Below are positions 54,677 through 64,000 of a stretch of DNA of 64,000 nt, piece by piece (the stretch's first letter is position 1; each line of letters begins with the position of its first letter). Source of the DNA: Microbulbifer litoralis (GTDB lineage: Bacteria > Pseudomonadota > Gammaproteobacteria > Pseudomonadales > Cellvibrionaceae). The notes under the pieces are model-generated. The model saw nothing but the letters and a program-made list of their open reading frames with translations, was not told the origin of the DNA and searched no databases. Made by a program: the position numbers and the translations under genes. The stretch covers positions 1 through 64,000 of the forward strand of contig NZ_JALKCV010000015.1 of the NCBI RefSeq assembly GCF_023634065.1, written 5' to 3'.

Positions 54677-55153
54677 ATGCGTAACGTAGATTTTTCCCCC
54701 CTGTACCGCTCCGCCATCGGTTTTGATCGCATGGCCAGCCTGCTGGATGCGATGACCGCCAGCGAGCAGAAGCAGCCTTCCTATCCGCCCTATGATATCG
54801 AGCTGACCGGTGACGACAGTTACCGTATTACCATGGCGGTGGCCGGCTTCGAGGAATCCGAACTCGATATCCAGCTCGAGCAAAACCGCCTGACGGTCGC
54901 CGGCAACAAGGCGGAAGAGAGAGCCGAGTCGAAATATCTGCATCGCGGTATCGCCGCGCGCAATTTCGAGCGCCGCTTCCAGCTTGCCGATCACGTCAAG
55001 GTGACCGATGCCAAGCTCGCCAACGGCCTGCTGCATATTGAATTGGTGCGCGAAATTCCCGAGGCGATGAAGCCGCGCAAGATTGAAATCAGCAGCGGCA
55101 GCCTGCTGCAACACGGCGCCGCGGAGCGAAAATCCGACACCGCAGCGGCCTGA
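54677..55153 (+). CDS. ibpA: Small heat-shock protein IbpA/Hsp20
   Basis: A 158-residue alpha-crystallin-family chaperone. It starts MRNVDFSPLYRSAIGFDRMASLLD, as IbpA proteins do. The crystallin core runs about 34-130 (YPPYDIELTGDDSYRITMAVAGF...NGLLHIELVRE) and the IxI-type tail motif is KIEIS. It holds unfolding proteins for DnaK and ClpB. The ATG at 54677 is 8 bases after GAGG; the ATG two codons upstream is too close to it. Expression is controlled by the sigma-32 promoter and the leader thermometer. Confidence 0.94.
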   Translation: MRNVDFSPLYRSAIGFDRMASLLDAMTASEQKQPSYPPYDIELTGDDSYRITMAVAGFEESELDIQLEQNRLTVAGNKAEERAESKYLHRGIAARNFERRFQLADHVKVTDAKLANGLLHIELVREIPEAMKPRKIEISSGSLLQHGAAERKSDTAAA

Positions 55154-55154
55154 T

Positions 55155-55799
55155 TTGGCCGGTCCGTGTCCCCTGTGCCGCCAGCCGGTGGCACAGCTGT
55201 ATCATCGCGATAAATTTCGCAGTTACTACCAGTGCGCCGGGTGCGCACTGGTTTTCGTGCCCGCTGAATATCACCTTTCCCCGGCCGATGAGCGGGCTTA
55301 CTACGAACTGCACGAGAATTCCCTCGAAGACCCGGGGTACGGCCGGTTTCTCAGCCGCTGTGCAACTCCCCTGCTGAAAGCGTTAAAGCCCCACAGTCAG
55401 GGACTGGATTTTGGCTGTGGCCCCGCGCCGCTGTTGGCGAAAATGCTCGCCGGGGCCGGACACCGGGTCGAGCTCTACGACACCTTCTTCCTGCGCAATG
55501 TGGATGCAATGCAGCGGGATTACGATTTTGTCGTCGCCACCGAGGTGGTCGAGCACCTGGCCGATCCGGCTGCGGAACTGGAGAGGCTCTGGGCGCGGCT
55601 GCGCCCCGGTGGGCTGATGGCGCTGATGACCAAGCTGGTGATCTCGCGCGAGCGCTTTGCCAGTTGGCACTATATCCGCGATCCCACCCACATCTGTTTT
55701 TTCAGCGAGCGGACTTTCCGCTGGCTTGCCGGGCGCTTCCCCGCACAGTTGCAGTTCGCCGACAGCGATGTGATTTTCCTGCGCAAGACGTGTACGTAG
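55155..55799 (+). CDS. Class I SAM-dependent methyltransferase with N-terminal zinc ribbon
   Basis: About 214 residues from a TTG at 55155. The N-terminus CPLC...YYQCAGC is a four-cysteine ribbon. The SAM-binding motif is LDFGCGPAPLLAKMLAGAG, followed by VELYDTFF, then EVVEHLADPAAELERLWARLRPGGL. The target is unknown. It directly follows the ibpA stop codon and may be heat-inducible by read-through. The frame remains open upstream into ibpA, so the start is uncertain. Confidence 0.82.
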   Translation: MAGPCPLCRQPVAQLYHRDKFRSYYQCAGCALVFVPAEYHLSPADERAYYELHENSLEDPGYGRFLSRCATPLLKALKPHSQGLDFGCGPAPLLAKMLAGAGHRVELYDTFFLRNVDAMQRDYDFVVATEVVEHLADPAAELERLWARLRPGGLMALMTKLVISRERFASWHYIRDPTHICFFSERTFRWLAGRFPAQLQFADSDVIFLRKTCT

Positions 55800-55859
55800 G
55801 GTGTACCGCGCGCACCATTGAACAGTGCGCACGGTAGACCCTGCCGGAGCCCCGGTCTG

Positions 55860-56846
55860 TCAGGTATTCACCCGGAACAATTTTGCCCGCACGGTAGTGC
55901 GGTACTCGCTGGGTGTGGTGGACAGGAATTTCTTGAACAGTGCGGTGAAGTGCCCCATGTCCTGGTAACCGACCTTCTCGGCAATTTCATTGACGGACAG
56001 GTTGCTGGACTGCAGCAGTTCACGCGCCGTGTCCACGCGCACATTCTGCAGGTATTGCAGCGGCGTCTGTCCGGTGGCGAGTTTGAAACGCCGGTTGAAG
56101 GAGCGCACGCTCATGTCGAAACACGCCGCCACTTCGCTCAGGCGCACCTCCTCGCTGCAGTGCTCCTTCAGCCAGGTCTGGGCCTGGACGATCTCTTCGT
56201 CCGGGTGCAGGTGCACGGCGCCCTCGGAGTAGGCGATTTCCTCGAACGGCCGGCGGATTTCGTGGGAGAAGTTGCGTTCCACATGGCTGGCCACGGCCGG
56301 GTCGTAGAGCTGGCGGATCAGGTGCACGGTGACATCCGCCAGGGCGTTGACGCTGGCGGCGCAGAACAGCTTGTCGGCCTGGGTGATGAAATACTGCCGC
56401 TTCAGTTTCACCTTCGGATAATCGGACGCGAAGCGGTCGAAATAGTGCCAGTGGGTGGTGGCCGGTTTGCCGTCCAGCAGTCCGGCGGCGGCCAGGAAGC
56501 AGACCCCGGTGCCCACGGCGCTGATGGCCGCGCCGGCGTCCGCCTGGCGTCGCAGCCAGTCGAGCAGGGCGCCACTGCGCCTGAGCGCCGGGCGGGGATT
56601 GCGCCACAGCGCGGGGATATAGACGATATCGCTGTCCGGAGCCTCCGCCAGCGCCACATCCGGGGGGAAGGCGAAACCGGAGCGGGTGCTGACCGGTTCG
56701 CCGTCGAGGCTGGCGGTCAGCAGCCGGATGCGGGACTTCTCGCCCTGTACGCGCGCGCGGCTCTCGGCGCCGCGCAGCATTTCCAGTGGCAACACGGTGC
56801 CGGTTGCCAGCATCTGATCAATCAGGAGAAATGTGACTGTTCGCAT
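55860..56846 (-). CDS. GlxA-type transcriptional regulator (DJ-1/PfpI domain plus AraC HTH)
   Basis: A 328-residue regulator. Residues 1-190 form a DJ-1/PfpI-like domain (SDIVYIPALWRNPRP, GAAISAVGTGVCFLAAAGLLDGKPATTHW) with a Cys at the nucleophile-elbow position. The C-terminus has two HTH motifs (VRLSEVAACFDMSVRSFNRRFK; NEIAEKVGYQDMGHFTALFKKF). It is divergent from fabY across a 155-bp gap that contains a tandem 11-bp repeat at its left end (ACTTCTTCAGC twice). It may control fabY or itself. Confidence 0.9.
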   Translation of the reverse strand: MRTVTFLLIDQMLATGTVLPLEMLRGAESRARVQGEKSRIRLLTASLDGEPVSTRSGFAFPPDVALAEAPDSDIVYIPALWRNPRPALRRSGALLDWLRRQADAGAAISAVGTGVCFLAAAGLLDGKPATTHWHYFDRFASDYPKVKLKRQYFITQADKLFCAASVNALADVTVHLIRQLYDPAVASHVERNFSHEIRRPFEEIAYSEGAVHLHPDEEIVQAQTWLKEHCSEEVRLSEVAACFDMSVRSFNRRFKLATGQTPLQYLQNVRVDTARELLQSSNLSVNEIAEKVGYQDMGHFTALFKKFLSTTPSEYRTTVRAKLFRVNT

Positions 56847-57001
56847 TACTTCTTCAGCACTTCTTCAGCGCACACTGGCGCAATTGGCCAAAAACTCAAT
56901 TTTGCTGGCCAGTATGCCCATAACCCGGCCGAATCGCCACCCCCTACACTGACCTTCCCTTGGAAATTGTTACTTGAGCAGCGTTTTTGCTGGAGGTCAG
57001 G

Positions 57002-58858
57002 ATGCAGCGCCTTCCCGTTATCACCGCTTTCGGCGGCTTCAACCCCGCCGGACGGAGTTCCTTCCACCGCGGTTACCGCCGCCTGGTGCTGGACAAGCTG
57101 GGGGCTGCCGAGCGCGCCGATACCCTGTCGGACCTGGCGGCCCTGATGGGCCTGCGCAAGGGTGAGGATGCCGGCGGCCCGCTGGATCCGGCGTTGGAGC
57201 AGCAGGTGTTGAACGGGACCCTGGTGCGGGAGCTGGAGAAGCGTTTCTACGACTACCGCAAGTGTCATTTTCACCAGTCGGCAGAGCTCAGCAGTGGCGA
57301 TGGCTTCACCTTCGAGATGTCCGCGCGACAGCTGCCGGAGCCGCTGCCGGCGGACTGGCGGGTGGAGTCCCTCGGCGATGGCCGGGTGCGTGTCCGCTGC
57401 GATGGCCTGTCGGTGATGCTGGACAGCTACCGGGAGATCCCGGTGGCCTCTGCGGGGCAGCTGCCCACCGGTTTCGAGCCCGGCGACGAATACAACTCCC
57501 GCTTCCATCCCCGCGGCCTGCAGCTGGCCATTCTCGGCGCTTCCGACGCGGTGCGGTCGCTGGGTATCGACTGGCAGACCGTGGCGGCCGCGGCCGGCCC
57601 CGACAGGATTTCCGTCTACGCCAGCTCCGCCATGAGCCAGCTGGACCCCTACGGCAACGGCGGCCTGCTGCAGTCGCGCCTGCGCGGCAACCGCGTCAGT
57701 TCGAAGCAGCTGGCCCTGGGCCTGACCAGTATGCCGGCCGATTTCGTCAACGCCTATGTGCTCGGCAGTGTCGGCACCACCGGCGCCGTGGCCGGCGCCT
57801 GTGCGACCTATCTCTACAACCTGCGCGCCGCGGTCGAGGATATCCGCAGCGGACGCGCCCGCGTGGCCGTCGTCGGCGCCGCCGAGGCGCCGCTGGTGCC
57901 GGAAGTGGTGGATGGTTACGCCACCATGGGCGCGCTGGCCAACCTTGACGGCCTGCGCAAGGTGTTCTCCGGTGAGATCGATTTCCGCCGCGCCAGCCGG
58001 CCATTCGGGGAAAACTGCGGTTTTACTCTCGGAGAGGGCAGCCAGTGGGCGATCCTGATGGACGATGCGCTGGCACTGGAGCTGGGCGCGCCCATCCATG
58101 GCGCGGTGGCCAATGTGTTCGTCAACGCCGATGGCACCAAGAAGTCCATTTCCGCCCCCGGGCCGGGCAACTACCTGACGGTGGCGCGAGCGCTTTCCGA
58201 AACCCGCGCCATTGTCGGCGACGAGAGCCTGCGCCGGCGCAGTTTCGTACAGGCCCACGGCTCCAGTACACCGCAGAACCGGGTCACCGAGTCGGCCATC
58301 TTCGATCGGCTGGCGGCCACTTTCGGTATCGAAAGCTGGCCTGTGTGCGCGGTCAAGGCCTACCTGGGGCACACCGTGGGTGCCGCCAGCGGCGACCAGC
58401 TGATCACCAGCCTGGGCATGTTCGAGCGCGGCATCCTGCCCGGTGTCACCACCGTCGACCGTATCGCCGATGACGTCCATCACGAGCACCTGGATATCGC
58501 CCTGCAGCACACCGAGCGGGAGCCGGAATCCCTGGATGTGGCGTTCCTGAACTCCAAGGGCTTCGGCGGCAATAACGCCACCGCCAGTGTGCTGGCACCG
58601 CACCTGGTGCGGCGCATGCTGGCGAAGCGTCACGGGGAAAAGGCACTCACCGGGCACAGCCGGCGCAACGAGGAGGTGAGTGCAAGGGCGGCCGCCTATG
58701 ACCAGCGCGCCAGCCGCGGGGATCTCGACGCCATCTACCGCTTCGGCGAGGGGCTCGTGGATGAGAGTGCCATCGAGATGTCCGCCGAGCAGGTGACCCT
58801 GCCGGGTATTTCGCCGGTGACACTGTCCGGCGAAAACCCGTTCGACGATATGGTCTGA
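57002..58858 (+). CDS. fabY: Beta-ketoacyl-ACP synthase FabY
   Basis: A 618-residue condensing enzyme. It starts RLPVITAFGGFNPAGRSSFHRGYRR as in Pseudomonas FabY (PA5174-like). The active Cys lies near residue 266 in TGAVAGACATYLYNLRA. The catalytic His residues lie in VQAHGSSTPQNR and VKAYLGHTVGAASGDQ, the latter with the conserved Lys. In P. aeruginosa FabY carries out the first condensation of acetyl-CoA with malonyl-ACP in place of FabH. GGAGGT lies close upstream of the ATG. A palindromic element (copy 2) begins 46 bases after the stop. Confidence 0.93.
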   Translation: MQRLPVITAFGGFNPAGRSSFHRGYRRLVLDKLGAAERADTLSDLAALMGLRKGEDAGGPLDPALEQQVLNGTLVRELEKRFYDYRKCHFHQSAELSSGDGFTFEMSARQLPEPLPADWRVESLGDGRVRVRCDGLSVMLDSYREIPVASAGQLPTGFEPGDEYNSRFHPRGLQLAILGASDAVRSLGIDWQTVAAAAGPDRISVYASSAMSQLDPYGNGGLLQSRLRGNRVSSKQLALGLTSMPADFVNAYVLGSVGTTGAVAGACATYLYNLRAAVEDIRSGRARVAVVGAAEAPLVPEVVDGYATMGALANLDGLRKVFSGEIDFRRASRPFGENCGFTLGEGSQWAILMDDALALELGAPIHGAVANVFVNADGTKKSISAPGPGNYLTVARALSETRAIVGDESLRRRSFVQAHGSSTPQNRVTESAIFDRLAATFGIESWPVCAVKAYLGHTVGAASGDQLITSLGMFERGILPGVTTVDRIADDVHHEHLDIALQHTEREPESLDVAFLNSKGFGGNNATASVLAPHLVRRMLAKRHGEKALTGHSRRNEEVSARAAAYDQRASRGDLDAIYRFGEGLVDESAIEMSAEQVTLPGISPVTLSGENPFDDMV

Positions 58859-58903
58859 TCTCCGCTGCCGAGTGGCCAGCGGTGTGGAATCTGGGGCAAA
58901 CTG

Positions 58904-59061
58904 GTGGCCCATGCGGAAAGTTGTGTAACAGTTCGCTGCGCCAAAGCGTCCAGCTCTGCGTTGGGAAAGCTTGAAATAGAACCACTATTCCTGCGCTTCC
59001 CCGCCTTGATCTGAACGCTTTGGCTGTGCTCCTTTGTTACCAAACTCTCCGCATGGACCAC
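58904..59061. repeat. Structured palindromic element, copy 2 (158 bp)
   Basis: Outer arms GTGGCCCATGCGGAAAGTT and AACTCTCCGCATGGACCAC pair at 17 of 19 positions though their sequence differs from copy 1. The core 58926-59040 repeats 51900-52015, with the stem GCCAAAGCGT/ACGCTTTGGC keeping full pairing by compensatory change. It lies between fabY and the XRE-cupin gene. Confidence 0.85.
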
Positions 59062-59096
59062 TTGGGTCATACATCACTGGTCGCTGTTAAAACAAC

Positions 59097-59687
59097 ATGG
59101 CAAATATGGAATCGGTGCTGCAGTCGCCGGAAGCGGGAAACAACGACGACGTGGGTGCGCGCCTGAAAGTGGTCCGCAAGATGCACGGCTGGTCCCAGCG
59201 CGAGCTGGCCAAGCGCGCCGGCGTCACCAACGCCACCATTTCGCTGATCGAACAGGGCCGCGTCAGTCCGTCCGTCGGCTCGCTGAAAAAGGTGCTCGAT
59301 GGCATCCCGATGTCGTTGGCGGAGTTTTTTACGCTGCGGTTCGACGACAAGTCACAGGTGTTTTTCCGCGCCGACGAAATGCCCAATGTCGGCACCGGCC
59401 CTATCCAGTACCGCCTGCTCGGCGCCTCCAACAGCCGGCGGGACATGTCGATTCTCCACGAAACCTATCCGCCGGGGGAGGACACCGGGCCGGACCTGCT
59501 CAGCCACGAGGGCGAGGAGGGCGGTATCGTCATCTCGGGCCAGCTCGAGGTCACTGTCGGTGGCGAGGTCGCTGTGCTCGGTCCCGGGGATGGTTACTAT
59601 TTCAGCAGCCGCCGTCCGCACCGCTTCCGCAATCCCGGCGATACGGACTGTGTTCTCGTCAGTGCAAACTCCCCGCCCAGCGTCTGA
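59097..59687 (+). CDS. XRE-family regulator with cupin domain (PuuR-like)
   Basis: A 196-residue protein. Residues about 20-75 are an XRE HTH (LKVVRKMHGWSQRELAKRAGVTNATISLIEQGRVSPSVGSLKKVL), followed by a cupin barrel from about 120 (HEGEEGGIVISGQLEVTVGGE...YFSSRRPHRFRNPGD). This is the architecture of PuuR, the putrescine-utilisation repressor, and of many regulators of amino acid or polyamine use. No such catabolic genes are in the window, so the target is unknown. A weak hairpin at 59738-59754 follows. Confidence 0.88.
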   Translation: MANMESVLQSPEAGNNDDVGARLKVVRKMHGWSQRELAKRAGVTNATISLIEQGRVSPSVGSLKKVLDGIPMSLAEFFTLRFDDKSQVFFRADEMPNVGTGPIQYRLLGASNSRRDMSILHETYPPGEDTGPDLLSHEGEEGGIVISGQLEVTVGGEVAVLGPGDGYYFSSRRPHRFRNPGDTDCVLVSANSPPSV

Positions 59688-59737
59688 ACGGATCGCCGGT
59701 CGGGACACTCTGTACAGATATAGGCAGATAAAAGCAG

Positions 59738-59754
59738 AGCCGCGCCACGCGGCT
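59738..59754 (+). terminator. Weak terminator after the XRE-cupin gene
   Basis: AGCCGCG and CGCGGCT pair around CCA, followed by TAATAG rather than a T-run. Confidence 0.4.
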
Positions 59755-59865
59755 TAATAGTGCCCGCCGCTGCATATAGACTTGCTGCCACACCCGGACT
59801 TTCTTGCCGGTGGTGAAATAGTGAACTCCCGCGTCACTGCAGCCATCCAATTTGTAAGAAATGGT

Positions 59866-59896
59866 ATTCAAACAAACGTTTGAATCTGGCTATACT
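59866..59896 (+). promoter_or_regulatory. fadBA promoter with PsrA-like operator
   Basis: ATTCAAAC-AAAC-GTTTGAAT (59866-59885) is a perfect 8-4-8 palindrome containing CAAAC-N4-GTTTG, the form of PsrA sites. TTCAAA inside it can serve as the -35, 18 bases from TATACT (59891-59896). A repressor bound here would block the promoter. A leader of about 200 bases precedes fadB. Confidence 0.7.
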
Positions 59897-60102
59897 ACGG
59901 CTGGCTGACCACAATGGGTCTACGCGTCACCGCCCTGCGGAGGCGTGTACGCCCGGTCACGGCAACAGGTTCGCCGGGTGCGGACCTGGCCGACTACCGA
60001 GCCACAGGGCGGCGACTGCGCGCGCGCGGACCGCGACTGGATGTGGCGAGATAAACCCGACCCCGGGCTGTGTCTCAAGCCCCGAATACAAGAGGTCATT
60101 CA

Positions 60103-62262
60103 ATGTTATTTAGTGGCAAAGCGCTATCGGTGCAGATGCTGGACAACGGCATCGCCGAGCTCAAGTTCGATCTGCAAGGCGAGTCCGTCAACAAGTTCAA
60201 CCGCCAGACGGTTTCCGAGTTTTCCCAGGCGCTGGACGCGATCGAAAAAGCGGACGGCCTTAAGGGTGTGTTGCTGACCAGTGGCAAGGACGTATTTATC
60301 GTCGGCGCGGACATTACCGAATTCGGCGGCGCTTTCTCGGCCGGTCCCGAGGGTATTTCCGAGCTGATGAACAAGAACAATGAAAACATCAGCCGTCTGG
60401 AGGACCTGCCGGTACCGAGTGTGGCGGCGATCAACGGCTATGCGCTGGGCGGTGGCTTTGAGGTCTGCCTGGGCTGTGACTACCGGGTGATGGGCGACAG
60501 GGCCAAAGTGGGCCTGCCGGAAGTCAAGCTGGGCCTGATCCCCGGCTGGGGTGGCACCGTGCGCCTGCCGCGTATTGTCGGCGTCGATGTGGCGGCCGAG
60601 TGGATTGCCGCCGGCAAAGAGCAGAAGCCGGACGCCGCGCTGACCGCCCATGCGGTGGATACGGTCGTGCCTACCGATGAGCTGAAGAATGCGGCGCTGA
60701 AACTGCTGGGTCGTGCCATCGACGGCGACCTGGACTACAAGGCGCGCCGCGAGATCAAGAAATCCCCGATCCCGCTGAACGACACCGAAGCCCTGATGGC
60801 TTTCTTCACCACCAAGATGTTTGTCGGCCAACAGGCGGGTAAAAACTACCCGTCCCCGGTCGCTGCAGTGACCTCTATCGAACAGGGTTACAAGTTGGAG
60901 CGCGATGAAGCGCTGAAGATCGAGCAGCAGCAGTTTATCGAATGCGCCCAGACCGGCACCGCCAAGTCCCTGGTGGGCCTGTTCCTGAACGACCAGAAAA
61001 TCGGCAAGGTCGCCAAGAACTGGGAGAAGAAGGCCGACAAGAAGATCGAGCGCGCTGCGGTGCTGGGTGCCGGTATCATGGGTGGCGGTATCGCCTATCA
61101 GTCCGCCTACAAGGGCACCCCCATCAAGATGAAGGATATCGACCAGAAGGGCATCGACCTGGGCTTGAAAGAGGCCGGCAAGCTGTTGTCCAAAATGGTC
61201 GATCGCGGCCGCATGACACCGGAAAAAATGGCCGAAGTACTGAACCGCATCGAACCGACCCTGAGCTACGAGGGCTTTGACGATGTGGATGTGGTCGTTG
61301 AGGCCGTGGTTGAAAACCCCAAGGTCAAAAATGCCGTGCTGACCGAGGTGGAAGGCAAGGTGAGCGACGATACCGTGATCGCGTCCAATACCTCCACCAT
61401 CTCCATTGATTCCCTGGCCGGTCCGCTGAAGCGTCCGGAAAATTTCCTCGGTATGCACTTCTTCAACCCGGTGCACAAAATGCCACTGGTGGAAGTCATC
61501 CGGGGTGAGAAAACCTCCGAAAACGCCATTGCGCGCGTCGTGGCCTTCGCCAACAAAATGGGCAAGAAAGCCATCGTTGTGCGCGACTGCCCCGGTTTCC
61601 TCGTCAACCGCGTGCTCTTCCCGTACTTCGCCGGCTTCTCCATGCTGGTGCGCGACGGCGCCGACTTCCAGGAAGTGGACAAGGTCATGGAGCGCTGGGG
61701 CTGGCCGATGGGCCCGGCGTACCTGATGGACGTGGTGGGTATCGACACCGGTGTTCACGCCGAGAAAGTCATGGCCGAGGGCTTCCCGGAGCGTATGGGT
61801 AAATCCTTCAAGGCGGCCTCTGACATCATGTATGAGGCCGAGCGCTACGGCCAGAAGAACGACAAGGGCTTCTACAACTACGAAGAGGACAAGAAAGGCA
61901 GGCCGAAGAAAGTGGCTACCGATGAGTCCTACGAGCTGTTGAAACCGCATGTCGCCGAGCGCAAGGAATTCGACAAGACCGAAATTATCGAGCGCATGAT
62001 GGTGCCCATGGCCACCGAACTGGCGCGCTGCCTGGAAGAGGGCATCGTCGAGTCCCCGGCCGAGGCCGATATGGCACTGATCTACGGCATCGGTTTTCCG
62101 CCATTCCGCGGCGGCATCTTCGCCTGGCTCGACAGCATGGGCATGAAGACTTTCGTCGAGATTGCCGACAAGTACGCCGACCTGGGCGAGCTCTACAAGC
62201 CGACCGAGCGTATGCGCGAAATGGCCGAGAAAGGCGAGACCTACTACCAGGCCGCCGACTGA
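60103..62262 (+). CDS. fadB: Fatty-acid oxidation complex subunit alpha FadB
   Basis: A 719-residue multifunctional enzyme. The N-terminal third is an enoyl-CoA hydratase/isomerase ([56 protein letters not shown]). The middle is a 3-hydroxyacyl-CoA dehydrogenase (NAD motif [13 protein letters not shown] near residue 320, then [19 protein letters not shown]). The C-terminal dehydrogenase domain follows. It converts enoyl-CoA to 3-ketoacyl-CoA and pairs with FadA. GAGGT lies before the ATG at 60103. Its sequence tracks Pseudomonas FadB, including GESVNKFNR near the start. Confidence 0.96.
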   Translation: MLFSGKALSVQMLDNGIAELKFDLQGESVNKFNRQTVSEFSQALDAIEKADGLKGVLLTSGKDVFIVGADITEFGGAFSAGPEGISELMNKNNENISRLEDLPVPSVAAINGYALGGGFEVCLGCDYRVMGDRAKVGLPEVKLGLIPGWGGTVRLPRIVGVDVAAEWIAAGKEQKPDAALTAHAVDTVVPTDELKNAALKLLGRAIDGDLDYKARREIKKSPIPLNDTEALMAFFTTKMFVGQQAGKNYPSPVAAVTSIEQGYKLERDEALKIEQQQFIECAQTGTAKSLVGLFLNDQKIGKVAKNWEKKADKKIERAAVLGAGIMGGGIAYQSAYKGTPIKMKDIDQKGIDLGLKEAGKLLSKMVDRGRMTPEKMAEVLNRIEPTLSYEGFDDVDVVVEAVVENPKVKNAVLTEVEGKVSDDTVIASNTSTISIDSLAGPLKRPENFLGMHFFNPVHKMPLVEVIRGEKTSENAIARVVAFANKMGKKAIVVRDCPGFLVNRVLFPYFAGFSMLVRDGADFQEVDKVMERWGWPMGPAYLMDVVGIDTGVHAEKVMAEGFPERMGKSFKAASDIMYEAERYGQKNDKGFYNYEEDKKGRPKKVATDESYELLKPHVAERKEFDKTEIIERMMVPMATELARCLEEGIVESPAEADMALIYGIGFPPFRGGIFAWLDSMGMKTFVEIADKYADLGELYKPTERMREMAEKGETYYQAAD

Positions 62263-62321
62263 AGCGAAATATTGTTGTGGGAGCCCGGATACCCCGCCGG
62301 GAGAAATCGCCTGCAGAGCTT

Positions 62322-62342
62322 ACCCCGGACCTGATCCGGGGG
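62322..62342 (+). promoter_or_regulatory. Hairpin between fadB and fadA
   Basis: CCCCGGA and TCCGGGG pair around CCTGA in the 112-bp gap. No T-run follows. It may adjust the ratio of fadB to fadA by RNA processing or partial termination. Confidence 0.5.
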
Positions 62343-62362
62343 CGGGTTCCCGCAGCGAGTGA

Positions 62363-63550
<1,188 letters not shown>

Positions 63551-63557
63551 GCTGGTT

Positions 63558-63613
63558 TCGGGACTCGGGACTCGGGACTCGGGACTCGGGACTCGGGACT
63601 CGGGACTCGGGAC
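63558..63613 (+). repeat. Heptamer tandem array, TCGGGAC x 8
   Basis: Eight perfect copies of TCGGGAC, the reverse complement of the unit at 9551-9613. It fills the space between the fadA stop (63550) and the terminator hairpin (63615). Confidence 0.97.
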
Positions 63614-63614
63614 G

Positions 63615-63638
63615 AGGGCGCCTTTCGGGGCGCCCTTT
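63615..63638 (+). terminator. Terminator of fadBA
   Basis: AGGGCGCC and GGCGCCCT pair around TTTCGG and are followed by TTGT. Confidence 0.7.
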
Positions 63639-63686
63639 GTCGTTGGGAGGGGAGGCGGAGAACAACTCCGTAGTCTGATGCGAAGG

Positions 63687-63793
63687 CCCTGCTGCCGGGA
63701 GCTATTTGCGGGACCTTATGAGACAGGGATGTCGATTAGAGCCTACATGGATGTATTCACGGCGTGTCCCGCAAATAGCTCCCGGCAGCAGGG
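63687..63793. repeat. 107-bp element with 28-bp perfect inverted ends
   Basis: CCCTGCTGCCGGGAGCTATT continuing TGCGGGAC (63687-63714) is mirrored without mismatch by GTCCCGCAAATAGCTCCCGG continuing CAGCAGGG (63766-63793). The 51-bp centre includes GCCTACATGGATGTATTCAC. No coding frame fits. It is probably a dispersed non-autonomous element. Confidence 0.85.
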
Positions 63794-63832
63794 TCGCCCG
63801 GTACCTGTCTTACTGCCCGGTGCCGGGTTTTG

Positions 63833-63861
63833 TTGAAGCGCTTATGCGGCTGTGGCACAAT
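63833..63861 (+). promoter_or_regulatory. Promoter of tRNA-Leu
   Basis: TTGAAG (63833-63838) and CACAAT (63856-63861) are 17 bases apart and about 80 bases upstream of the tRNA. Confidence 0.6.
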
Positions 63862-63941
63862 CTGCTGCCCTCGTCGCGGGGGTCCGGTGTTTTTGCGTTA
63901 AATTGCAGGAATATCAAGGAGTTAGCGCCGAGGACGATTCC

Positions 63942-64000
<59 letters not shown>

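Overview
The window looks like chromosomal DNA of a marine gammaproteobacterium of the Cellvibrionales, most like Microbulbifer. This is inferred from the high-GC protein-coding sequence, a chitinase with long polyserine linkers, the smc-zipA-ligA gene order, a Pseudomonas-type FabY ketosynthase and a Pseudomonas-type fadBA operon. No database search was possible, so family names come from recognised motifs and family architecture.

Layout. 1-1634 is an AT-rich island holding the broken end of an Rhs polymorphic toxin, two candidate immunity genes and a displaced second toxin tip. 1680-5918 holds small membrane and secreted proteins, a BCCT transporter and a GH18 chitinase. 5965-7449 contains two near-identical tRNA-Val/tRNA-Asp transcription units flanking a DUF4197 lipoprotein. 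7578-16561 carries ccmH-ccmI, then smc, zipA and ligA. 17507-24671 holds fumC, an AraC regulator, an acyl-CoA dehydrogenase, an SCP2-like protein and fadD. 24757-34825 holds a degenerate GGDEF protein, two metallopeptidases (M28 and M14), lipoproteins, a DUF3445 protein, a HerA-like ATPase and an AraC regulator. 34940-39033 is a four-gene overlapping operon: FMO-type monooxygenase, bile-acid/sodium symporter-like carrier, epimerase and short-chain dehydrogenase. 39094-43044 has a LysE exporter, TatD, a CsdA-CsdE fusion and convergent TcdA. 43083-51467 holds a DCC protein, SlyD, a globin-like protein, a HIT protein, a DUF2807 protein, ycjX-ycjF and glutathione reductase. 51556-52040 is a composite of mobile or structured repeats. 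52060-59687 has hpf, a coiled-coil protein, thpR, ibpA, a methyltransferase, a GlxA-type regulator, fabY and an XRE-cupin regulator. 60103-63550 is fadBA. The window ends inside a tRNA-Leu(UAG).

Functional themes. Fatty-acid metabolism recurs: fadE-like, SCP2, fadD, fabY, and fadBA with a PsrA-like operator over its promoter. The CsdA-CsdE fusion and TcdA point to ct6A tRNA modification. Several regulatory elements can be read directly: a sigma-32 promoter plus a ROSE-like thermometer for ibpA, a consensus CRP site near gor, and complete promoters for both tRNA units and for tRNA-Leu.

The most unusual non-coding signal is a roughly 160-bp palindromic element present twice, with compensatory base changes in its stems. 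One copy abuts a 324-bp element with 22-bp inverted termini. There is also a 28-bp perfect inverted repeat near the right end, and the same heptamer array occurs at two sites in opposite orientation. I see no CRISPR array, prophage or complete insertion sequence, and no gene cluster that I can firmly call a new system.
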